A stretch of 6,740 bases of DNA, from NCBI GenBank assembly GCA_009885415.1, contig VFKU01000082.1, positions 1 to 6,740 on the forward strand, read 5' to 3'. The position numbers were made by a program, and so were the translations under genes. Shown here in pieces: positions 1 to 5,389 of the stretch; the stretch's first letter is position 1, and each line of letters begins with the position of its first letter. This DNA comes from Rhodothermota bacterium (GTDB lineage: Bacteria > Hydrogenedentota > Hydrogenedentia > Hydrogenedentales > GCA-2746185). The notes under the pieces were generated by a model. It worked only from the letters and a program-made list of their open reading frames with translations. It did not search any database and was not told the origin of the DNA.

Positions 1-273
1 AGGCGGGTGGAGGCGCTGTACCAATTCGAGCGGCACCTGGGCCGGCGGGCCGACGCCAAGGACGCCGAAATTGCGCTCCATGGGCGCACGGTGCAGGCGG
101 CGCGGGCCGAACTTGAAACCGCCATGGCCCAAAAGCGCATGATGGAGAAGCTCATCGAGCGCGCGGAAAAGGCCGAGCGCGCCGAGGCCGTCCGCCGTGA
201 GCAACGCTGGCACGACGAGTCCTCGGTGATGCGATTCGCGCACGCGCGCCGGCGGAGTTTAGAGAGGCGATGA
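1..273 (+). CDS. fliJ: Flagellar export chaperone/ATPase cofactor FliJ, 3' part
   Basis: The window opens inside this gene: frame 1 is open from base 1 and ends at TGA 271-273, giving 90 codons. FliJ proteins are usually about 140-150 residues, so roughly the first 50-60 residues are missing. A GTG at 7-9 could be read as a start but is probably internal. What is visible is an almost entirely helical, charged, Ala/Glu/Arg/Lys-rich chain with no membrane segment. It has a basic segment (AQKRMMEKLIERAEKAERAE) typical of the C-terminal coiled coil of FliJ. FliJ is known as a soluble stalk-like protein that joins the FliI ATPase ring to the FlhA export gate and escorts late export chaperones. The assignment rests on this coiled-coil pattern plus position one base before a motE-like gene and upstream of fliK/flgD. 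By sequence alone, FliJ is hard to tell from other coiled coils. Confidence 0.75.
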   Translation, partial: RRVEALYQFERHLGRRADAKDAEIALHGRTVQAARAELETAMAQKRMMEKLIERAEKAERAEAVRREQRWHDESSVMRFAHARRRSLERR

Positions 274-274
274 C

Positions 275-820
275 ATGATGAAAATTGTTGGAATCGCGAT
301 CGCCGCGATGGTCGTATTTCTCGCGGCGGTATTGGTGCCGCTGGCGATGACCGGAAAGCTGAACGCGGGCACGATCAAGAAGCTCGCCGGGCGCGAGGAG
401 AAGCCGGTACCGCCACCCGACGCGAATGAGAACCTTTCGCCGCTCACCGTAAAGATCAAGGAAGAGCAGGAGCGGCTGAAGGAGTGGCAGAAGGATCTGC
501 AAGACCGCGAGGATCGGCTGGACCAGCGCGAGGATCTCCTCGATCAAACGCTGGCCGAAATCGAGAAGGCGCAGGCGGAAGTGAAGGCGGCGCTCGGTCA
601 GGTGGATGATCAACACGCCGCGGCCTTGCAGCAGATCGCGAAGACGATGGAAAAGATGGATCCCGCGAACGCGGCGACAGACCTCGCGGCGATGGAAGCG
701 GAAGACGCGGCCAAGATCGTCCCGCTCATTTCCGATCGAAACCGAGGAAAAATTCTCGATGAGATGCAGCCGCAGCCTCGCTCGAAGCTGCTCGAAGTCC
801 TGCAAGCGAAGAAACTCTAG
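275..820 (+). CDS. motE: MotE/YlxF-like flagellar protein (membrane anchor, coiled coil, MgtE-N-like C-terminus)
   Basis: This 181-residue protein begins one base after the fliJ stop, with a GAGAGG Shine-Dalgarno at 261-266. A second ATG at 278 directly follows and is an equally possible start. Residues 4-26 form one hydrophobic membrane segment. A Pro-rich linker (44-48) follows, then a strongly charged coiled coil at about 57-125 with near-repeats DREDRLDQ and REDLLDQ. The C-terminal domain (about 122-178) reads KTMEKMDPANAATDLAAME, then IVPLISDRNRGKILDEM, which is the pattern of MgtE intracellular-N-like domains related to FliG repeats. The same architecture and place (fliJ-ylxF-fliK) is known from Bacillus ylxF and from proteins annotated as MotE family. 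The molecular role is poorly defined. An N-terminal anchor, with the helical bundle on the other side of a long coiled coil, suggests a link to stator or export parts, but this is inference. A 341-nt gap separates it from fliK. Confidence 0.82.
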   Translation: MMKIVGIAIAAMVVFLAAVLVPLAMTGKLNAGTIKKLAGREEKPVPPPDANENLSPLTVKIKEEQERLKEWQKDLQDREDRLDQREDLLDQTLAEIEKAQAEVKAALGQVDDQHAAALQQIAKTMEKMDPANAATDLAAMEAEDAAKIVPLISDRNRGKILDEMQPQPRSKLLEVLQAKKL

Positions 821-920
821 CACCCGCGGCGCTTAGTTTCGCCTCTGCTCCGTTGAAATCCTTGGTTGTCGGCGGGTTTCTTTCAGGGGGATCCTCGAGG
901 AGCCCTGAGTTTCAGGCCGA

Positions 921-960
921 AGAGATTACTTCGTCGCAACCGCGCTCCTCGTAATGACGG
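921..960 (-). repeat. Dispersed intergenic repeat of the GTCATTGCGAGGAGCG...GACGAAGCAATCTC type
   Basis: Read on the minus strand, this stretch begins CCGTCATTACGAGGAGCG and ends GCGACGAAGTAATCTCT. I recognise this as a diverged copy of the short repeat of consensus GTCATTGCGAGGAGCG / GACGAAGCAATCTC, which is scattered through intergenic DNA of many bacterial genomes. Its ends can pair: ATTAC (925-929) with GTAAT (951-955). The remembered consensus has ATTGC and GCAAT at those places, so both arms changed together and the pairing was kept. In translation it gives the peptide APRNDG, often seen in spurious ORFs. Flanking palindromes at 892-916 may belong to a longer repeat unit. Only one copy is in the window, so repetitiveness is from memory of the family, not seen here. 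Confidence 0.65.
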
Positions 961-999
961 GTTGAGCGGGCTTTTCGACAGAGTATTTCGCCTTTTTAC

Positions 1000-1015
1000 T
1001 GGCCGATTTATCGCA
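1000..1015 (+). promoter_or_regulatory. Possible sigma-54 promoter for fliK (overlaps a sigma-28 -10-like box)
   Basis: TGGCCGATTTATCGCA has the invariant GG and GC of a -24/-12 promoter (GG 1001-1002, GC 1013-1014) exactly 10 nt apart, with TGGC at the front and GCA at the end. Middle positions match the TGGCACG...TTGCW consensus poorly. The start would be near 1026, leaving a leader of about 135 nt that contains the 1110-1132 hairpin. Hook genes in many bacteria are driven by sigma-54, which makes the position before fliK sensible. GCCGATTT at 1002-1009 also resembles the sigma-28 -10 box GCCGATAA, but I see no matching -35 upstream. The GG-N10-GC pattern can arise by chance in GC-rich DNA. 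Confidence 0.3.
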
Positions 1016-1109
1016 CTTTGCGCTAGACACCGACGGGCCTACTCCCTCGTTTCGCATTGCCCCATGTATCTCCGATCGCACCCCCGGTGTGTTCGGCCAT
1101 TCCTTTTTT

Positions 1110-1132
1110 CGTTTCCGCAATTCGCGGAAACG
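1110..1132 (+). promoter_or_regulatory. Perfect 9-bp hairpin in the fliK leader
   Basis: CGTTTCCGC (1110-1118) and GCGGAAACG (1124-1132) pair without mismatch around a 5-nt loop (AATTC). The right arm ends 14 nt before the GGAGG of fliK. No U-run follows on either strand, so it does not look like an intrinsic terminator. It could be an RNA structure that affects translation or mRNA stability, or a dyad operator in the DNA. The pairing is directly seen; the function is inference. Confidence 0.5.
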
Positions 1133-1143
1133 TATCCCACTCG

Positions 1144-1175
1144 AAAGGAGGTGAATCATGAATGAGCACAATTAA
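1144..1175 (+). promoter_or_regulatory. fliK ribosome binding site with overlapping five-codon mini-ORF
   Basis: AAAGGAGGTGA at 1144-1154 is a full-length anti-16S match, the strongest Shine-Dalgarno in the window. Two ATGs follow. The one at 1158 has the better spacing (6 nt after GGAGG) but encodes only MNEHN before TAA at 1173-1175. The one at 1162 (10 nt after GGAGG) opens fliK in another frame. The fliK frame has a TGA at 1159-1161, immediately before its ATG, so fliK cannot start further upstream. Initiation at 1158 would compete with fliK. Whether the mini-ORF is translated cannot be told from sequence. Confidence 0.45.
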
Positions 1176-2697
1176 TGCAGTACAGATCGTCCCGCGTCCC
1201 GCGTCGAGTTCGGCGCCGGGCGCGGGCGAGGACGCCGCGCCGGAGCAGGTCTCGGATCGTCAATCGGGGCCCTTTGCGCGTTTGCTGGCGGAGGCACAGA
1301 CTCGGCCAGTAGGCGGCGAATGTTCAGAGGTGGGGCCCGGCGATACGGCCGACACGCTGTCCGATGAAGGCGATGACGCGATGGCGGGGATGATGGCGGC
1401 CGTGATTTTGGCGGCAGCCGTGTTGCCTCCGCCGGTGGTCTCTCCGACGCCAGTGGCGTTTGTATCCGGCGACAAGGCGGATTCGCCCTTGCCGGTGGCC
1501 GCGGTGACGGCGCTTGACGCCGAGGCCTTAGTCGCTCCGGCTGATGCTGAGGTCGAAGTCGTAGTCACTACGCCGGAGATTGCTGGAGCGGTCGTCGCTT
1601 CGAGCGACGCGGCGAAGTTCGAAGTCGCCGCTCGCGATCGTGCACCGCGCGTACCGCACGCGACTGCTGCGCCGGCCGTCGTTGACGTGCGTGCGGCGAA
1701 AGTCGCCGACAAGCAGCCGGAGACGACTGCGAGCGTGCTTGACGCCGAGACGAAAGCGGAGACCAGCCCAGCACCGCTTCCGGCGCCGGCAAGGCCGGAG
1801 GTCGGGCCCGAGCTTGAACCCGAAGCGGAGGCCGTTTCGCCGCTGACTGCGGCGATTCGGGCTGCGGCGGCGCGCGTGGGTCACGGGCCGGAAATCTCGG
1901 CGCCGGGCCGGCGTCTCAGTGAGGTCGTCGTGACGGCGATCCGCGAGGGACAGTCGCAGGAACCCGTCGAGGGCACCATGAAAGGCGTCGCGCTGAGCGA
2001 CCTTGTGCGCCAGGCGATCGATGGCGCGCGCGAGGGCCTCGAGCAGCAAGCGATGCCGGACGGGTTCGGCAGCAGCAGCACCGCCGAGACGCTCAAGTTG
2101 GCGGGAGGCCAGAAGCCGGAAAATCCGGCGGCGACCTTCTTCGATTTGGGTCAGGCTGGGCTCGGCGGCGCGGCGGAGAGTTCCGCGTCGGTGAAGTCTC
2201 GGCTCGAAGCGCCGGGGGATTCCGCCAAGGCGCTGTTGCCCGAGTCGGTGAGCGTGCGCGAGACAGGCGATGCGGTCATCCGAAGCGTGCGGTATCTCTC
2301 CGGAAAGACGGACGAGGTGATCACGGTGCGGCTCGTGCCGCGCTCCCTGGGCGAGATGCAGGTGGCGGTGCGGACGAGCGCGGAGGGGGTCGATGTGGTG
2401 TTGACGGCGTCGACGTCGGCCGCGCGCGAGGTGCTCGAGGGCCATGTCGCGGGTCTGCGTCAAGCGATGGGCCGCGAGGGCATCGAGTTGAACCGCGTAA
2501 CGATTCAGGTGTTCGGGCAATTCGATGCCGGCCACCAGACGGCGCCGGGCCAACACGGGCAACAAGGGCAGGCGGGTCACTCCGCGCGTTACGCGCCCTC
2601 GGCCTACCGCGATTCGGCCGGTCATGAGCAAGGAGATCGCGGACAACAGCAAGACAGGCGGCAGCGTCACGATGGCCGTCTGAACATGTGGGCATGA
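1162..2697 (+). CDS. fliK: Flagellar hook-length control protein FliK
   Basis: This 511-residue protein has the two-part layout of FliK. A long, low-complexity N-terminal and central region (about 1-370) is rich in Ala, Val, Pro, Glu and Asp, with no membrane segment. A compact C-terminal Flg_hook domain follows at about 374-455. The domain shows the family pattern: RSVRYLSGKTDEVITVRLVP, then SLGEMQVAV, VDVVLTASTSAAREVLEGHV, LRQAMGREGIELNRVTIQV. FliK is secreted through the flagellar export system as a molecular ruler. Its C-terminal domain then acts on FlhB to switch export from hook to filament proteins. After the domain comes a 56-residue hydrophilic tail rich in Gln, His, Gly and Arg (456-511). 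The start at 1162 is fixed by a stop directly upstream in frame. The neighbours flgD and flgE support the call. Length and linker sequence vary widely in this family, so only the C-terminus is diagnostic. Confidence 0.92.
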   Translation: MSTINAVQIVPRPASSSAPGAGEDAAPEQVSDRQSGPFARLLAEAQTRPVGGECSEVGPGDTADTLSDEGDDAMAGMMAAVILAAAVLPPPVVSPTPVAFVSGDKADSPLPVAAVTALDAEALVAPADAEVEVVVTTPEIAGAVVASSDAAKFEVAARDRAPRVPHATAAPAVVDVRAAKVADKQPETTASVLDAETKAETSPAPLPAPARPEVGPELEPEAEAVSPLTAAIRAAAARVGHGPEISAPGRRLSEVVVTAIREGQSQEPVEGTMKGVALSDLVRQAIDGAREGLEQQAMPDGFGSSSTAETLKLAGGQKPENPAATFFDLGQAGLGGAAESSASVKSRLEAPGDSAKALLPESVSVRETGDAVIRSVRYLSGKTDEVITVRLVPRSLGEMQVAVRTSAEGVDVVLTASTSAAREVLEGHVAGLRQAMGREGIELNRVTIQVFGQFDAGHQTAPGQHGQQGQAGHSARYAPSAYRDSAGHEQGDRGQQQDRRQRHDGRLNMWA

Positions 2698-2713
2698 CAG
2701 GAGGTGCAGTGCA

Positions 2714-3274
2714 ATGGATGGATTAGTGGCAGTGCGGGCCAACGCGACGGGGCTCTTCAGCCCGACGCAGGAGGCCCGGGCCGCGGTGAGTCAGAAGCTC
2801 GCGGAGACGGCCGCGGCGCGCTCGGGTGAGAGCAGCGTGCAGCAGATGGTGAAGACCGCGTCCGACGCGAGCGCAACGGGCTCGACGAGCGGCGGCTCCA
2901 ACACGATCGGCGGGCAAGAGCTCGGCAAGGACGCATTTCTTCAATTGCTGGTGCTCCAGATGAAAAACCAGGACCCGTTGAGTCCGCAGGACAACACGGC
3001 GATGGTCGCTCAGCTTGCGCAGTTCTCGGCGCTGGAGGCGCAGACCAACCTGAACAAGCAATTCGAGACGCTAAGCGGAAATGTTGATCAGTTGAACTTC
3101 ATTTCCGGATCGCAGCTTCTCGGGCGCACGGTGACAGGGCTTGACGTGGAGGGAGGTCTTCGGACCGGCGTGGTCCAGTCGGTGCACCTCGACGGCAGCC
3201 TTGTGATGCTCGATGTGGACGGTACGCTGATGTCCATGGCGAACATCATCGGCATCGCGGCGCCGGCAACGTGA
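2714..3274 (+). CDS. flgD: Flagellar hook capping protein FlgD (short form)
   Basis: The start ATG at 2714 follows AGGAGGTG at 2699-2706, 16 nt after the fliK stop. The protein has 186 residues. Residues 1-69 are a flexible Ser/Ala/Gly/Thr-rich segment. Residues 72-110 carry the FlgD signature, with KDAFLQLLVLQMKNQDPLSP followed by QDNTAMVAQLAQFSALEAQ. Residues 132-186 (GSQLLGRTVTG ... GVVQSVHLDGSLVMLDVDG) match the beta-rich second part, in which a GxVxxV turn is typical. FlgD is exported and sits as a cap on the growing hook so that FlgE subunits can fold and insert; it is lost from the finished organelle. Proteobacterial FlgD is usually about 220-230 residues and includes an Ig-like domain. 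This protein seems to lack that domain, as do the short Gram-positive and deep-branching versions. Its stop overlaps the next gene's GTG start (GTGA at 3271-3274), pointing to translational coupling. Confidence 0.93.
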   Translation: MDGLVAVRANATGLFSPTQEARAAVSQKLAETAAARSGESSVQQMVKTASDASATGSTSGGSNTIGGQELGKDAFLQLLVLQMKNQDPLSPQDNTAMVAQLAQFSALEAQTNLNKQFETLSGNVDQLNFISGSQLLGRTVTGLDVEGGLRTGVVQSVHLDGSLVMLDVDGTLMSMANIIGIAAPAT

Positions 3275-3666
3275 TCGACGCACTCCGCATCGGCGCGCCG
3301 GCCGCGACACCGGGCACACGCCCAGCCGGGGCCGCGCTTCCCGGCGGCAAGGGTGCGTTTGCCGGAGAGCTCGCCCGCGCGCAGGACGCGATCCCCGCGC
3401 TGCGGTTTTCCGCGCATGCGCAGCAACGGCTGCAGGATCGCAACATCCACTTCAGCGACGCGGATCGTGCGCGCATCGCCGAATCGGCGGACCTCGCGGC
3501 GGCCAAAGGGTCGCGCGAGGCCTTACTCCTCATGGATCGGCTGGCGCTCGTGGTGGGCGTGCCGAATCGTACCGTGATTACGGTGATGGACGCCCCGACG
3601 GGCGACCCCGCCGTGTTCACGAACATCGACAGTGTGGTCGTCATGGCGCCGAGAGAGCGCGCCTGA
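3271..3666 (+). CDS. Flagellar operon protein, TIGR02530 type (function unknown)
   Basis: This 131-residue protein starts at a GTG that overlaps the flgD stop by four bases. There is no clear Shine-Dalgarno upstream, so it probably depends on ribosomes finishing flgD. Residues 1-40 are a variable Pro/Ala/Gly-rich arm. The conserved part has RFSAHAQQRLQDRNI (45-59), an acidic/basic helix with DLAAAKGSREALLLMD (74-89), LALVVGVPNRTVITVMD (91-107) and VFTNIDSVVVM (115-125). These are the blocks of the small family known as flagellar operon protein TIGR02530, always met between flgD and flgE. No enzyme motif, signal peptide or membrane segment is visible. The unstructured N-terminus followed by a compact domain resembles a flagellar export substrate or hook-assembly accessory, but this is inference. 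Identification as a member of this family is firm; its job is not known to me. Confidence 0.88.
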   Translation: MIDALRIGAPAATPGTRPAGAALPGGKGAFAGELARAQDAIPALRFSAHAQQRLQDRNIHFSDADRARIAESADLAAAKGSREALLLMDRLALVVGVPNRTVITVMDAPTGDPAVFTNIDSVVVMAPRERA

Positions 3667-3678
3667 CGGGGGAAGAAT

Positions 3679-3729
3679 CGGGCCGGACCCATCCGGGAGG
3701 CCCGGCGCGGCGGATGAATTCCGCCGCGC
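3679..3729 (+). promoter_or_regulatory. Tandem hairpins just upstream of the flgE ribosome binding site
   Basis: The 85-nt space before flgE contains two abutting inverted repeats. The first pairs CGGGCC (3679-3684) with GGCCCG (3699-3704); an alternative inner stem is CCGGA/TCCGG (3683-3687 with 3692-3696). The second is perfect over 10 bp: GCGCGGCGGA (3705-3714) with TCCGCCGCGC (3720-3729) around loop TGAAT. It ends 8 nt before the GGAGG (3738-3742) of flgE. No U-run follows, so termination is unlikely. A stable stem at the 5' side of the flgE message could protect a processed transcript or affect ribosome entry. The pairing is seen; the role is inferred. Confidence 0.5.
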
Positions 3730-3751
3730 ACGACAACGGAGGAAACACAGT

Positions 3752-5098
3752 ATGGGTACAGCAATATTTACCGGCGTAACGGGCTTGCAGGCGTTTCAGC
3801 GCAAGCTCGACGTCATCGCCAACAACATCGCCAACGTAAACACGACCGCGTTCAAGGGCGCGCGTGCGTCGTTTGGCGATTTGTTCAGTCAGACGCTTGA
3901 GGGCGCGTCCGCACCGACCGGCAATTTCGGTGGCACGAACCCCTCGCAGGTGGGCCTGGGCGTCAAGCTTGCGTCGATCGACATCAACCAGAGTCAAGGG
4001 TCGCTGCTCCAGACCGGCGTGTCGTCCGACCTTGCGATACAAGGCGCGGGCTTCTTCGTGCTGAGCGACGGCGTCGGCCAGGTGTTCAGCCGCGACGGGT
4101 CCTTCTCGCTCAACGCGAACGGCGAGTTGGTCCACACGGCCACGGGCCTGTTTGTCCAGGGATTCCCGGCCGTGGACGGCGTCGTGGATCCGCAAGCGGT
4201 CGTCGCCAATCTCGTGGTGCCGCTGGGCGGCCAGGCGATCGTGCAGGCCACGACGAACAGCGCGCTCGCGGGGAATCTCACGGCCGAAGCGACCGAGGGT
4301 GACGCGCTTGCGATTCCGCCCGTGCCAGCGACGACGGTTACGCGTACGATCCGCGTTTTTGACTCGCTCGGCACGCCGCGTGACATCCTGCTGACCTTCA
4401 CCAAGATTCCGCAGGTGGATGTCAGTGGGACGCTGTTCAATGCGTGGTCCTTCGACGCGACGTATGACAGCACCTCGGCCGTGAATGCGGGCACCAGCGG
4501 CGGCACGCGCGCGGTCCTATTGTTCAACACCGATGGTTCGTTGAGTCAGTACGGCTTCGACGACGGGGCCGGCGTCTTCGCGGGTACTTTGGCGGCCGGA
4601 GAGCCGGTCCTCAGCGTGGCGAACATTACGGGCGAGACGCTGCCGGTATTGCCCTTCGACTTCAACGTCGATTTCGCTAATGTGAGCCATCTCTCGGGGC
4701 AGAGCGAACTGAGCAATCCGAACCAGGACGGTTTTCCGCTCGGGGTGCTTGAAGCCTTCAACATCGGTCAGGGCGGCATCGTGAATGGCATCTTCAGCAA
4801 CGGCCTATCGCGCGTGTTGGGGCAGGTCGCACTCGCTTCGTTTGCTAACCCGGGCGGACTCGAGCGTCTGGGCGACAACCTCTTCCGCACGAGCACCTCG
4901 ACGGGGCTTGCGCAGATCGGTGTTTCGGACAGTGGCGGCCGTGGCTCGATCAACGGCGGCGTGCTCGAAGGGTCCAACGTGGATTTGGGCACGGAATTTA
5001 GTAACATGATCATCACGCAGCGCGGGTTCCAGGCCAACGCAAGAACGATCACGACGGCCGACACGTTGCTCGGTGAAGCGGTGAATCTGGTCCGCTAA
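3752..5098 (+). CDS. flgE: Flagellar hook protein FlgE
   Basis: The protein has 448 residues from ATG 3752, preceded by GGAGG at 3738-3742. The frame is open further back to 3632, but that extension covers the end of the preceding gene and the hairpins. The family's N-terminus begins exactly at MGTAIFTGVTGLQAFQRKLD, so 3752 is the start. Residues 4-36 are the rod/hook N-terminal motif with IANNIANVNTTAFKG. Conserved FlgE blocks follow: GLGVKLASIDINQSQGSLLQ, the GAGFFVL ... GQVFSRDGSFSLNANGELV segment, and a middle domain with TRTIRVFDSLGTPRDILLTF. The C-terminal motif is at about 404-448: LEGSNVDLGTEFSNMIITQR, then GFQANARTITTADTLLGEAVNLVR. FlgE is exported and polymerises into the hook, the universal joint between rod and filament, with both termini forming the inner coiled core. 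About 450 residues is ordinary for the family. A strong hairpin lies 21 nt after the stop. Confidence 0.96.
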   Translation: MGTAIFTGVTGLQAFQRKLDVIANNIANVNTTAFKGARASFGDLFSQTLEGASAPTGNFGGTNPSQVGLGVKLASIDINQSQGSLLQTGVSSDLAIQGAGFFVLSDGVGQVFSRDGSFSLNANGELVHTATGLFVQGFPAVDGVVDPQAVVANLVVPLGGQAIVQATTNSALAGNLTAEATEGDALAIPPVPATTVTRTIRVFDSLGTPRDILLTFTKIPQVDVSGTLFNAWSFDATYDSTSAVNAGTSGGTRAVLLFNTDGSLSQYGFDDGAGVFAGTLAAGEPVLSVANITGETLPVLPFDFNVDFANVSHLSGQSELSNPNQDGFPLGVLEAFNIGQGGIVNGIFSNGLSRVLGQVALASFANPGGLERLGDNLFRTSTSTGLAQIGVSDSGGRGSINGGVLEGSNVDLGTEFSNMIITQRGFQANARTITTADTLLGEAVNLVR

Positions 5099-5119
5099 TT
5101 TAATTGTGCTTGGTTCGTC

Positions 5120-5151
5120 CGGGGCCGGAGGGTGATATTCCTCCGGCCCCG
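5120..5151 (+). terminator. Strong hairpin after flgE; possible attenuating terminator
   Basis: CGGGGCCGGAGG (5120-5131) and CCTCCGGCCCCG (5140-5151) pair perfectly over 12 bp around an 8-nt loop (GTGATATT). It sits between the flgE stop and flbD. The following bases, TCTACTCTCCCTT, are pyrimidine-rich but not a true T-run, so termination would be partial at best. It could equally be a 3' stabiliser that raises the level of hook mRNA relative to downstream genes. The right arm ends 13 nt before the flbD GAGGG. Confidence 0.5.
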
Positions 5152-5172
5152 TCTACTCTCCCTTGAGGGAAT

Positions 5173-5370
5173 ATGATTCGATTGACGCGCTTGAACGGCC
5201 ATGTGTTCGTCCTCAACGCCGAGATGATCCAGGAAATCGAGGCGACGCCGGACACGATCGTTACGCTCAACAACGGACAAAAAATAATGATCCGCGAGCC
5301 GGTCGAAGAGGTGCGGCAGGCGGTGGTGGCTTACAAGCGTGAGATATTTCAGCGGCTCTTGGGCGCTTAG
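5173..5370 (+). CDS. flbD: FlbD (SwrD) family flagellar protein
   Basis: This small protein of 65 residues starts at ATG 5173, with TGAGGGA at 5164-5170 as a close Shine-Dalgarno. Nearly the whole chain matches the family: MIRLTRLNGHVFVLNAEMIQ, then EIEATPDTIVTLNNGQKIMI, REPVEEVRQAVVAYKREIFQ. There is no membrane segment or known catalytic motif. FlbD/YlzI is a small conserved protein encoded next to flgE in many flagellar operons. In Bacillus subtilis the homologue (SwrD) is needed for full motor power during swarming. This is not the Caulobacter FlbD, which is a sigma-54 activator of very different length. In other species motA and motB often follow directly; here a 102-nt space and fliL follow instead. 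Confidence 0.93.
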   Translation: MIRLTRLNGHVFVLNAEMIQEIEATPDTIVTLNNGQKIMIREPVEEVRQAVVAYKREIFQRLLGA

Positions 5371-5389
5371 GCCGGGTACTGGGCATGAA

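Larger units (their letters stand above)
821..1161. other. Long intergenic region between motE-like gene and fliK
   Basis: This is the only gap over 300 nt in the window, and I see no gene in it. An open frame from a TTG at 866 to TGA 1163-1165 (99 codons) runs through the repeat and the fliK ribosome binding site and reads like translated non-coding DNA. The region is visibly richer in A/T and pyrimidine runs than its neighbours (for example T6 at 1104-1109). In order it holds a perfect palindrome TCCTCGAGGA (892-901), a small hairpin CCTGA-gtt-TCAGG (904-916), a dispersed-type repeat (about 921-960), a sigma-54-like box (1000-1015), a perfect 9-bp hairpin (1110-1132) and a full-length Shine-Dalgarno (1144-1154). 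I find no convincing terminator behind the motE-like gene. The space may divide the operon into two transcription units, with a new start before fliK. Confidence 0.7.

Noticed and set aside
152..823. A 223-codon open frame on the minus strand opposite fliJ and the motE-like gene
   Set aside because: Its Leu/Arg-rich composition arises from the complementary strand of charged coiled-coil codons, and no family pattern is visible.
1081..1109. T6 run at 1104-1109 as an intrinsic terminator before fliK
   Set aside because: No stable GC-rich stem precedes it; the hairpin at 1110-1132 lies after it, and on the minus strand the run would be A-rich.
866..1165. A 99-codon open frame on + from a TTG start, ending at the fliK start
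   Set aside because: It has no Shine-Dalgarno, runs through the dispersed repeat (giving the peptide APRNDG), and its last residues are simply the translated fliK ribosome binding site. It looks non-coding.
1162..2300. FliK central Ala/Pro/Val-rich segments as a tandem repeat array
   Set aside because: The composition is repetitive but I see no regular unit length or aligned copies. It fits the usual low-complexity ruler region.
1528..2742. A 404-codon open frame on the minus strand opposite fliK
   Set aside because: It is Arg/His-rich with no recognisable domain and lies opposite a gene with a clear FliK domain. Long antisense frames are common in GC-rich codon usage.
3632..3751. Upstream extension of flgE by 40 codons
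   Set aside because: The extension overlaps the end of the TIGR02530 gene and covers the hairpins. The FlgE family start (MGTAIFTGVTGLQ) and a Shine-Dalgarno lie at 3752.
3641..4195. A 184-codon minus-strand open frame opposite the start of flgE
   Set aside because: There is no recognisable domain and it is fully opposite conserved FlgE coding sequence, so it is a shadow frame.
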